NCBI GenBank assembly: GCA_026936325.1
Contig: JAPTHN010000149.1
Coordinates: forward strand, 496,001 to 560,000
DNA from: Platynereis dumerilii
Lineage: Eukaryota > Annelida > Polychaeta > Phyllodocida > Nereididae
DNA: 64,000 nt
Direction: 5' to 3'
Under the pieces are notes generated by a model. It was not told the origin of the DNA. It worked only from the letters and a program-made list of their open reading frames with translations, and did no database searches. Position numbers and translations under genes: made by a program. Of the stretch, positions 37,430 to 48,390 are shown in pieces (position 1 is the stretch's first letter; each line of letters opens with the position of its first letter).

Positions 37430-37950
37430 GAACACATACGAGCCTGGTTTTGACTGGCCAGCAACACTGGACAACAAGAGCAGATCAGATAAATGAGGGC
37501 CCTACAACCCTGCCTATCACCTGCAAAGAGGGGTCAACAGAAACAGAGCCTTCAGGTTGGCAAAGGTTCCAAGGCAGGAGTGACAAGAACATCAATCTAC
37601 CAACCCCAAATGACCTGCCCTCAATGGTGATTGTTTGCTATCACATCAAGGTTTGGAGGAAAACATCAAAAACCGTTGTTAGACTTAAGGGATATCAAAA
37701 GGAGTTAAATTTTTCCAGGGGATGTTGCAGCATCTGCAAATTGATTTTGGAAAGATTTTGCTGCATGTTTACATGTCCTGTTTGGCAGTGTTAGCACGTA
37801 GGTTACCAAAGAAACAATTTGTCATTTAATAGCACTCATGCATATACATTGAATTCGTAAATGTACATAGGCTTGAAGCAAACCAATTTGTATTTGAAAT
37901 GAGGCACAACAATAGCTCATTGAACAGATTCACTTCATCTATTTTCTTTG
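37430..37950 (+). repeat. Partial copy of block C
   Basis: Matches 45730-46430 (GCAGATCAGATAAATGAGGG, then CCTGCCTATCACCTGCAAAG) and the left part of 12150-17350. It includes a segment that also precedes the ACAGATTCACTTC phrase near 46390. Confidence 0.65.
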
Positions 37951-38267
37951 ACATTACTCTTTTTAGGGATGACTTATAAGGTTTTTGACATCAAATAATC
38001 AAGCACACCCTTCAAAAATGTTTATTTTGTCAAAAATCAAAACAGTAATAGATGCACGCAAAATCATAATAATTTCAGACAGACAAGGCTAAATGCTGAT
38101 ATATAGATACTGGCAGCATGACAATGTGAATATCAAAGGTACATTGACAAGAAATCTCCATTGTATGCAGGCTGTTGCCATGACTATGCTGATATTAAGC
38201 TCCATTATATAAAGCCACTAGCAAAGTACCCGTGAAGTAGGGAATCAAAGTGTCTGTCTATGTACAG

Positions 38268-39123
38268 TAGGAATGTTTAGAAACTGCGTATTTGTAAGAA
38301 ACGGAGGCGCTCCACCTTTTGATGAATCAGTGAAATGGAAGTTGAAACATGAAGAAGATGGATACTTATCAAGAATTACTAAGAAGCATGTAGTGTAGTA
38401 TGAAAAGTTGAAGGGGCGAAACCCATCGAAGTTTATTGTAGGCAGCAAGTGTAGAAAAGCTGTGTGGAAAATTGCATATTAAAGTGGGCAGTCAGTAGTT
38501 TGGCTGAAGTAGCGTAAAACATCCATGAAATAATAATATAAAATGTAATTGGTTGTCGATACTAATGACCTTTTGAGCTATCTATCTATCTATCTATGTA
38601 ACTATCTATGTATCTATCTATGTATCTGTAATACGATAAGAAGCTGGAGCCACTTGACGTAATTCCCTGCTGTCAACTGTTGATATTGAGGCCATCACTG
38701 CTCAGATTTATGAGAGGCATCTTGTGCTCAGTTCGCTACGCAAAAATTATTGTTGCATTAGGGCTATATTGACATATATTACATGTAGGCTGTTCTTTTT
38801 ATTGTAATGCTCCGTTTGAAACACACTGGCTGAGTATCTGGAGGCTGATGGAATGTTCATTTGAGAGCGAACCCTTGGATGTATTGAAAACCCTGACACA
38901 GACACATTGTACCTAATCCAGCAGATTTATCTGAGAAGCCATATGTAGCATCTGGATATGATCCATTAATTTCGGACATACAGCTGAAGTATGTGGATGC
39001 CATTGGTGTTCTCAAAATACATATGATCGAGTGGGCCTCGGAGGATGACATCCTGTATTGCAAGGGAATGCCATTTTCTTTGGCTATTCCGAGTTTGGTG
39101 GTGATTGGGAAAGAATTGAGTTA
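38268..39123 (+). pseudogene. Coding-like remnant, unidentified
   Basis: Two open stretches on the plus strand look like protein. Around 38270-38500 the frame gives NGGAPPFDESVKWKLKHEED and, after a stop, more charged sequence. Around 38923-39123 the frame gives ADLSEKPYVASGYDPLISD, then DAIGVLKIHMIEW and YCKGMPFSLAIPSLVVIG, ending in TAG. They are separated by stops and tetranucleotide repeats. No family is recognised. It may be a decayed retrocopy, a transposon ORF, or chance. Confidence 0.25.
38578..38628. repeat. (TATC)n microsatellite
   Basis: Imperfect TATC/TATG tetranucleotide repeats. Confidence 0.8.
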
Positions 39124-39169
39124 GAAAAACGACCCACAACAAAGTTACATAGATAGTGTAATTAGATAT

Positions 39170-39290
39170 AGATTTGTAGACTATCTATATATGTAGCAAT
39201 TAGCCTGTCTGTCTGTATGGAACTGTTCATCGCTATGTACCTCCATCTGTCTATCTGTCTATCTACCTATCTAGAAATCTGCCTATCCCT
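39170..39290. repeat. Imperfect TCTG/TCTA tetranucleotide tract
   Basis: Scattered runs of CTGTCTGTCTG and CTATCTGTCTATCTA. Together with 38578-38628 it brackets the coding-like remnant. Confidence 0.65.
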
Positions 39291-39321
39291 ACCCTTTCAT
39301 TCCTCCTTTGTGAACAGTGGA

Positions 39322-39418
39322 GGTTTGGCTGCTGGTGTTGCTGCTGGTTTTACTGCAGCAGCACAATGATAATGAATTGCTGCTGCTGATGCTGCTGGAA
39401 TCATTGCAGCAGGGTATT
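39322..39418. repeat. Imperfect CTG trinucleotide tract
   Basis: Several short GCTGCTG and GCAGCAG clusters within about 100 bp. On the minus strand they translate as an alanine-rich run in one frame, but nothing supports a gene. Confidence 0.6.
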
Positions 39419-39689
39419 TGAAATTTGCGGGAACTATAATATCTGTAATTAGCTGTATATAATTAAATTCACGGAAGTTATGGTAGATTTGATGCATGCA
39501 GAACACACTGTGGACACAATAGGAGAGAGTGGCAAAATATTATGACTGTAAGTTGAGCCACAACAGAGAAGACCCGTTACAAAGGAATTATAGAGAGGTG
39601 AATTTTATATATGTATATAGATGACAAGACCCTGCAGCGACATGACTCATCCACCCACGCAGATTCTTGTTTATTGTAACATTTAATTA

Positions 39690-40500
39690 GCAGTCACGGA
39701 ACTGTGTTGAAAGAGGTCAGATGTTCTCAATTCCAAAAACCACAACCACTCTGTCCACTTGGTGTGTAATCAAAACAAATAAAGCATTTCCACTGCTTCA
39801 CTTGTAAGGTCTCATGTCTTGATATGACTCTCCTCAAACCACAGCCAATCAAGAGTGAAGAGGAACTGACTTCTTGATGAGGTCTTTAGTAGTTCTCATT
39901 CCATGGGATATTCTTTACCTTTTAATTGCAGTCTATGCAGGTTCAGAGTCTGCATTACCAGAACCAGAGCCCAACATCTTTTATTTACACTTGGTGAGCA
40001 TGCTTGATTAGCAACATAAGCAATACACCAACCTTAAGACATAACGCCAGCAAAAAATAGCTTTGCCAATGAAGTTAATTCTGTCTTGCTGCATTTCCTG
40101 CGCATAAAACATTAAACTTTTTTTTTTCTGGGCTTGCAAGTCAGTGATTGACAGGAAAGTTTAGCAACATGACATTGTACGCATGTAAAATATCAAAAGT
40201 ACTGATGAATCTCATTTGCTCCAGTGATGAAATTGTCTCCTTTCTTCTCTTGTCCACTTTTCTTTGCATGGCAACAGTTTCCTTGTGACAAATAGACTGA
40301 GTGGCAATATTGTTTACAACTGGAAATAGTTTTGACTTCCGAAATCTCCAAGGCAGCCAATGCTGATACCAGATGTCTGCCTTAGTACATTAGAAAAGAA
40401 TACACTATTCTCTCAACCAGAATGCCGAATGCTTATGGCATAAATGTATTATATAAAAATATTGAGTAGGCTGTGTTGAAGAACCCTGGCCTGACCCATT
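39690..40500 (+). repeat. Duplicated block G, copy 1
   Basis: Matches 50090-50545 in order and orientation: TGATG(A/T)(A/G)TCTCATT, GTCTCCTTT, TCCTTGTGACAAAT and TCTCAACC. Block G follows block C in both places. Confidence 0.6.
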
Positions 40501-40559
40501 AATAGCTGAAACTCAGAATGAATGCCAAGTCATCGCACATTGGTCGGCTTTGTCATCTT

Positions 40560-40960
40560 TACAGCAATGAAAGCCTAAAAAATATTAAACTACGTAGGGC
40601 ACAATCCAGTCTCGCTGCATCAATTTTGATATCAATGACCATAATATACAACAATTGACAGTCATCCCCTATGTTGTTGAGTCTTGGAGTTCAGAGTTGG
40701 TTGAGGCAGTCATATAAAGGTAGTACTAGAAAGTATCTGACATCTTCTGGGCCAACTTTGCAGTGGAGGCATGTTGGGTCTGATTTGATGTGACTGCCTT
40801 GAGAACGATTTTGGCTAAAGTAACCATTATTCAGTAGAAATAAGAGAAATCGAACTTTATATCTTCTCTGAGAAGAAACATCACTGCGCAGTTGGCACAC
40901 CACTTTTGACGGTCAGTTACTTTGATCAGTCAAATAAAAGCTTCCTCTATTGATTCTCAT
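40560..40960 (-). pseudogene. LINE remnant, C-terminal zinc-knuckle region
   Basis: A minus-strand frame reads QRRYKVRFLLFLLNNGYF and then SDPTCLHCKVGPEDVRYFL, the C-x-x-C...(H) pattern that ends many LINE reverse-transcriptase ORFs. The downstream tail is interrupted by a stop near 40690. The final His/Cys of the knuckle are not kept. It is short and old. Confidence 0.4.
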
Positions 40961-41602
40961 TTCATGAAGCCTCGAAGTGAATTCTGTTTTTCAGTGAGAT
41001 GATTATGAAATTTAATTTTTGAAAACAGAATGAGTTTTAGTTATTCAACTAATATTTACTCTGCGGTAATGGCTCATTATAGCTAATGTTTCCTGTTCCA
41101 GGAATGGTTGAAATAACATGATGAAAATGATTTGATTTTGATTTTTTGAATTTCTAGGAGTGTGGTCTTGACTACTTTGTAACCTGATAAGACATCAATT
41201 GACTTCCTAACAACATTACTGAAATCAAACAAAATTCTCTTGCAATCAATTAAAGTTAGTATAGCAGAGTTGGCAACCTCCAGAAATCTATAATTTCGTA
41301 TTTACTCAGTGTCTTTTATGGTGGAAAAATTTTGTATAATACAGAATATCTTAAGAACGTCAATGCGATCAGGATTTATGGTTTTCAGCTATAAATCCTG
41401 TGTATTAAAAAAAATCTGTGAACTTTCGTATTTTCCTCCCATTTGTTTGCAAGCCAAAAGAACTGAATAGGTCTTAATGCAGACTTCCATTACCTTTACA
41501 GATTTTCATATAAACAAAAGGGCACACTAGTCACCACACCTGGAAGACTTCCCCATACCAGAGTGTCACATCTTTAGTAAAATATGGACAATTTGTGCTT
41601 TA

Positions 41603-41798
41603 CAGGTGATTTCATTAGTAGGCGATTTTTAGGTCCTAGACCAACCAAATACATGCCGTTTTTAGTTAATCTGATTGGTTTAGAAACAACATAACGTCAC
41701 ACATTTGATTTGTCAGACGTAGTACCTGCTGGTTTAGCATTGATTCCTCACAGCTAAGTGTGAATGACAAGAATCGCATGGTAATGAGAAAACACCTG
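41603..41798. mobile_element. 196-bp MITE, TA-flanked
   Basis: Inverted ends CAGGTGATTTC and CAGGTGTTTTC continue for about 33 bp through an ATTA and a GCGATT phrase. TA lies on both sides (41601-41602 and 41799-41800). There is no coding capacity. Confidence 0.6.
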
Positions 41799-41989
41799 TA
41801 AATCAAAATTAGACCTCTTCCTCCGAGTTACCTGGAATCTAGAAAATGTAAAGTGTCTTTATGGGAGCAGAGAGAAACTTCCCTTAGAAAACAAAAAAGC
41901 ACTTTGGGATTATGAGAGTGTACTGCAAAATTAATTGTGTGCCCGAAAACAGCTTGCTTTGGATCAGTCACTTGAGATGCAGCTTCAGG

Positions 41990-42235
41990 ACACATTATGG
42001 CATCCCCACCTGGAGTTGGTGGACACGAGCAGACATTGGGTTTTAGAACAAGCAAAATAGAAAGTCAACCATCAAAATAAACACGAGGTTGAAATGTGAC
42101 TGAGAGGCTTGTCAACATAACATTATAGCAGAGTGAACAAAATATCAATGGGTACTGGGGCCAGCAGGATCAACACATCATTGCAGAAGAACTCAATGAT
42201 TTCAGAAATGAAGAAGGCCAGTGGAGAGGCAACTG
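41990..42235 (+). repeat. Duplicated block F, copy 2
   Basis: Matches 30590-30810; part of it (GGCC followed by AGCAGGA and CATCA) also recurs near 35530-35570. Confidence 0.4.
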
Positions 42236-43899
42236 ACAAAGACCTCCTTTGTCCTCACAAAAAGATTTTCGTCTGCAGAACATATATGGCATCTAAGGTT
42301 AGAGAAATAGTTTCTGTTTTCATAGAATATTTATGCAATGCCACACCTTCCCATCAGCCTAATATTTATGGTTGCAGCTTAACTGTTCCTTCCGTGTCTT
42401 ACAACATGCGATCTAAAGAGATATCATAACTCAAGAGCTTTGCAATTGCGTGTCAGAGTTGTTGCAAAAGTTGGACACCAATATGATAACTTGAATTGGC
42501 CATTCACTTCAAATTTTGCAAACCTTCAATCTTTTATAAAGTAACTTGCAACATGCAAAAGAAAAATTACAAATTTCAGTAAATGAAAGAAGAGATTGCC
42601 TCCACTCAAACATGAAAAAGGCATCCTTTACCAGACTTGCTTTGTGGTGAAATAAAAAGCATAACTTAACAGCTGCAAATAAGACAGTCATTATTCCATA
42701 AAAAAGCATAATTTAGGTGGAACTATTTTATCGGTCGCAATTTCAGCAACATTCATTTTGAATATAGATCACTAAGAAACAGATTTGAAATCTTGAAAAG
42801 ATTCACCAAAACAATGTTCTTGGGTCTTATTCTGACTGAGAAATGAGAAGAACAGCACAAAAAAGCCAGAATAAGCTGCCATTTTAGAAAATGGCTGCTG
42901 TGGGTCAACTAAGTAAAACTTAAAGTGGCTCCCTATCTAAATATATTCTGAAATACGTCTTTTAAGTGTGTGCCAAGTTTCATGCTTCTAGATATACATT
43001 TTTGTCAAAAAAATTAATATAAGTCTTAATTGAGCTAGCACCATTTTCCTGACGATCCTCTTTATGGAACATCCATTAAAGGGAATAAACACAAATAGGA
43101 GTCACTGTTTATCACAAATACTATCGCACCTTGATCTACATATGTTTATTCAAGCTGAGGAAAACAAAAACAAATATTAGCATGCACTCCATCTGTAAAT
43201 AAAAAACATTTTCTCTCCTGGTTTTCGTCACTTCACATTTGGAATTAATATTTGCAAGCTTTTACTGGAATCTCCATCCTTGTTGTCTGCTTGATCTGCA
43301 TTTGAGCAAGATTGTCTGTGCCAGGTAGTTTGAAAAGAACCACATCAAAACTACACACTTAAACAAGAGAACAATATGTAAGCCTGTCTATAAATGGAAA
43401 GTAGTTATGTGTCATTCAGCATAGACAGAGCATTGTCACCCCTATAGCACAAGTGCGAAAAAATGTAGCAGTCAGTTGTTTCAGAAATAATGAAGTATTT
43501 GTAATTTGTTAATCCTGTTAAATTTGCTTTAAAATCGAAACGTGTTGACAAAACAGGTAACCTGCATATAGGTGCTCATTACCAGATAGATGACATCCAT
43601 GTCAATGTGTAATACATGTACAAATACAACAATGTGCTTCATTATTTGGCATCATCATGCAAAAGTTAACCCATTATGTCAAGTAATGTTTGAGGACTTA
43701 TGATGAGTGACTTGATCGAGTTAAGCAATTAATTACGATTAAGATCATGATCATAATTTGACAAAAATTTGTAATGTTATTTTTGACCACATTAAAATGA
43801 ATATGCACAAAAAAAATGTTTTAAATTTATACAAATTCTTCCTGCTACCAACTCCCCATCCCGGGTGCCACAGTCTTTATTCTAGAACAAAAATCCTTC
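42236..43899. other. Non-coding stretch
   Basis: No gene is seen. A phrase at about 42923 (TGGCTCCCTATCTAAATAT) recurs inverted near 29157, suggesting a dispersed repeat whose limits I could not define. Confidence 0.3.
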
Positions 43900-44530
43900 C
43901 CTGTGGCCTATAAACAGAGTGAGATGGAATGAGCTACGTCAATTTAAAGCTTAGTATAGATCACAGACTGTCTTGATTGCTGGGAGATGTAATTGAAAAA
44001 TAAACAATAGTCACTATATATATTTGATCTAGGACCAGTTCTGTTTACCATTAAACACTGGCATAATTTGAAGTTCATCTCTAATGGCTTTTCAAAAAAA
44101 GAAAGCAAAAGATTTGAAATAGTTTTGAAATAAGTTTTGCACAAATTTCCCTGCTACGCAATGACCATTCCCAATTTATTTTAGCAGCCCAACACTTTTT
44201 ATAACATGTTAATTACTCTGGACCAATCAACCAGCCTCATAACATGATATTGGTAAAAGGTTAGCTTGCTATCCACAAGTATCAACTGAAGAGAAAGATC
44301 ATGTTTGTTTTGCCGGCCTCTGACAAGACTCATTGCATCTATCCACAACCCAGTTGTAATCACTGCAGATTCGCTCTGACAGCCCAGCATGCGACTGATT
44401 GCACCCTGAGGCTTCAGTCCACTGCTTTCCTAATAATTTGGCCAGCTCCTTCCTTCTCTCACTGTTGTTACTCGGCAACACTTTAGGGTAGTCAAACTCC
44501 TAAAGACTCATTAGCTCAGTTCATTAACAC
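43900..44530 (+). repeat. Duplicated block AB, copy 3
   Basis: Matches 1660-2280 and 36060-37200, with strong agreement around TAATCACTGCA, GACAGCCCAGCATG and CACCCTGAGGCTTCAG. Confidence 0.65.
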
Positions 44531-44686
44531 CGTACATTGCCAAACAGTTTATGATGCAGAAACGTATAATAATATGTAAATGGCACTGCCATGAAATTCA
44601 CACAGCATTGTCATAGAACTACTGCATTACCTTCAACTTTCCACGCAGAAGGCCAATTTACCCTTTTAAAGGAAAGGTCAAATGGG

Positions 44687-44775
44687 CAGATAGATACAAT
44701 TAGATAGACAAGATCAGATCTATAGATAAGATTGGATAGATAGATTATAGATATTTAGATAAATAGACAGATTGC
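44687..44775. repeat. Imperfect (GATA)n tract
   Basis: Repeated AGATAGATA-type units over about 90 bp. Confidence 0.7.
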
Positions 44776-45689
44776 ACTGACAGCTGTGTAATTCAAATCC
44801 ATGTTAAATTTGGATCTATTCTGCTTAATTGTTGATGTTACATAACTGAGATCAATAAAAACCATAGCTATTCAGAGTACACTGTTCACTATTAGATTGT
44901 TACATAATGTGTTGATAGTTAATGAAGATTGTGTAACTTTAAGTGTTGTTATGATTTCCTACTTGAGCCATTCAAGTCATTAACCTTTGTATTGACTTTT
45001 AATTTTCAGTCTCTTCTTACAATCAGGGGGCATGGAAATAATTATTTCCAATGTTGATACACATGTTGATTTAAATCCCTGAAATACATGTATGTCATTG
45101 GGGTTGTTATAGGAAAAGGCTGAATTTTAAAGCTATTTTGGAAGATATTTTTAAAAGGCATTTTAATTAATTACCAAACTAAACTGTGACTAAAACTACT
45201 AGCTTCGCTTTTATGTCAACTACAGGCACTTCCTGTTCAGGCAGTCACTGTAGACACCATGCAGAATGATCTGTCCTTGTGCTAAGTGAGCTTCGCTCAT
45301 GGCTGCCGCTCATATAATCTCAAGGTGATGTCTTGCTATTTAGGGTTGCCTGACACTGTAGAAAACCTACATGTACATCTATTAATTGAGATAAAATTAA
45401 AGTAAATAAATACTGTTGATGAATAAGATGGTTATTGACTGCATTGCTTGTAGTGTAGTGTAGTCCATAATCATCCTACTACACTAGCATTAAAATGTAT
45501 ATCCATAGATATTTTAGCTATCAAAGCTAATAATAAATTGTCCAATTTATAATGAAACCTTCCACTTCTTCTGTCAGACCACTGGGGCATAGTAGTGACA
45601 CAATGATATCTACCACTAATTGGCTAGACAGCTGCATCATCTGACATGGTTCGAAAAAGTACTGGGCACAAGGCAAGAAATTGTTGCTT

Positions 45690-48390
45690 CATCCCAATTA
45701 AACTGCCATGAAATATGCTAAGACAGGTCAAACAACACTGAACCACAAGAGCAGATCAGATAAATGATGGCCCTATAACCCTTCCTATCACCTGCAAAGA
45801 GGGGACAATTATAGAAACAGGCCTTCAGGTTAGCAAGTTTCCAAGGCAAGAGTGACAAGACCATCCATCAACCAACCCCAAATGACCTGCTCTCAATGGT
45901 GATTGTTTGTTATCACCTTAAAATATACAGAAAAACATCCAGCAGCCATTGTTAGACAAAGGGATATTGAGCCAATGAAGTTATTGAGTCTGATAAAAGT
46001 GACAATTTCTATTTCACAAGGGAAACTGCTGTCATAGACCAGTTGAAATCAGTGACTTGAATTTAAATATATACCTATCATCACGTTTCATGCCTGGAAA
46101 GGATGAAATATATCCAACAGGAGATGTCTTCTTTATTGATACATTTAACACACACTGATAGAGATCTCAAACAATCCAGACTTGGTCTTCAGCTGGCTTA
46201 GCAATTCCAGCACCTACAGTCCTACACATCGACATTTTAGAGGTTTGGCTACTTGTTTTTGTATCCTGTGAATGCATAGGTTGCAATGAAACAATTTGTA
46301 ATTATATAGCACCTGTCCATGCACTTTGGATATCAAGACATGCATACTGTACATTGTGCAACCTTTTGAAATAAGTCACAGGAATAGCTGACTGCACAGA
46401 TTCACTTCGTTGAAAAGCAGCTTGCAACAATTCCCATCCTACATTGCATGCATAGTGATGGGCATTTTCTAAAGAGTCTCATTCGAGGCACAAGGTTTGG
46501 CCATCGAGATCACTCTTGAAGTGTCTGGGGCAAATTGAGCAATGTGTCGGCCTATGAGCTCACGATGCTGTGGATTGCTTGCTCATCCCATGGTCACCAA
46601 AAGTAATCGAAATACTCATTGCATGGGACATGGATTAGTGGGTTTACAAAACCAATGGATATGATAAGGCTTGTTCGAAAATATTTACCATAGTGGTCAA
46701 CTGGTCATACTAGACAAAATGATGGTTCCACTGTGAAGTAATTCTATTCAAATAAGTTCAGCCATATTATCTGTGATACAAACTCACTTTAACATTAATT
46801 TGAAATTAAATTTAAATTTTCGACCTCGTATCTGTTTATGTGTCTATCCAACAGGAGCCAGCTGCCCTGGATATTCCTCCAAAGAATGCAGTCATCGATG
46901 CATCATGGATGCTATTGTCATTGCCAAAAAAAGTTAATGATTTTTTGAAGTCAGTCATTAAGTAAAAAAGTGTAAAGTTACAAAGCAGATAGGGATATTT
47001 TGACCGTAAATCTAGACCAATAGTTTTCCAGCAAGCTTATGCTTCTGTGTACTCTGACATCATTTAGCAATGTTTGACCACATACACAAAGAAGAGACAA
47101 GAATTACCATGACCAGATTAAGATGATTATTGTCTCAAGATTCATTCATTGGCCATCAAAGATAATGGAATATGCAACCAGAAAGTCATTTTGCAGACTG
47201 CAACTCTAGACTACAGTGTATGGCACTCCAGCAGATGCAATGACAGAGAGAATGTAAGAACAATCTTTGGAAGCCACGCTTCGAACTGGAGTGTTTGACA
47301 TGGTTAAATGCCTGCTGAGAAGCAAATGTCAGAAGTCAACTGCTATCCAAGTATCTTTGCTTACTAACAGCTTCAAATAATACAGGCAGGTATTTAGGAT
47401 GCAACAGATTCACTTTGATTTTGATACAAAGACCCACGCTGGGCAGAAGATTAAAACAGTCTCAATCATTTCCTGGATGCAAGAGTACGCATTGCTTTAC
47501 ATGATATAATAAAAACTTTCTATGCATTTACTGTTTACTGAAACTTTCTCCGTGTTTGGTAATAGTAACAACCACATTACAGTGTGCCTGGTTTGCAAAC
47601 AAACATTGTTACATGCGATACCATTACCTGTTGCCTTTTCAGCAACTCCATTTTACTAAATTGACAAACATGCCTTGAAAATGGATTGCGAATACAATCT
47701 GATTAAAAACAATGAAGCAAACATGTACCCTTGACACAAGGCTTAGATGAGTTCAAAAGTTTCAAATTGACATTGTACATTATCTGATTCTTTGCAAGTG
47801 CCGCATTCCTGTATCGCCAATCTGTACTTTTATCATGCTTGTACAAATAGAAAAAAAGTGTCAAAGTTTTGAAATTAGCAAGAAAATTCAGGAGTATTCT
47901 CTGCTGTGTTCACTCACTTTCAAAATATCAAGTCAATTCAAGGCAGAAGAAACAAATCCAGTTAAACAGATAATCATATGCAGCCAAAGCTCCTAAGTTA
48001 ATCAAGACTCACAGGACATGATTGACAATCCTTTCTTGTACTATAAGGACCCGTTATCTTATTAATCAAACAAGAAATCAAGCAGTTAATTGGACAAGTA
48101 ACTCAGCAGGGATTCCTTCACCATCCATTGCAGTTTCTTCAGTGGAGATAACTTAAGAAATGAACCATATTGAACTTTTGCAGAATGAAAACCTCCAAAC
48201 AAATTTTTTTCAATATATAATTCAAATTATTATCATTATTCAGGACGCAGTAGATGCTCAGCCTGGCAGTTGATGAAAGATTGGCATTTTGACAGATAAA
48301 GTAATCTCCGAAGAAGCCTTATCAGCCAAGATATCTATCTTATCAGGGACTGATTGACAGGCAGGTAAGAGGGATGTGCATGCAGTGATT
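45690..48390 (+). repeat. Duplicated block C, copy 2 (empty site)
   Basis: Collinear with 12150-17350 across its full length but lacking the 3.3-kb mariner-type insert. The unoccupied target is at about 48217-48220, inside TTCAATATATAATTCAAATT. No coding frame is conserved between the copies. Confidence 0.8.

Noticed and set aside
37610-37720. A plus-strand TM5-like peptide in block C (MVIVCYHIKVWRKTS; similar phrase at 12300 and 45890)
   Set aside because: It recalls the end of GPCR helix 5, but it is on the opposite strand from the receptor, lies in all copies of a block with stops nearby, and lacks splice sites.
44199-44481. Minus-strand frames in block AB resembling a receptor helix (VITTGLWIDAMSLV)
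   Set aside because: The frame is open in two copies but broken in the third, the expected D/E-R-Y motif is missing, and overlapping frames are equally open.
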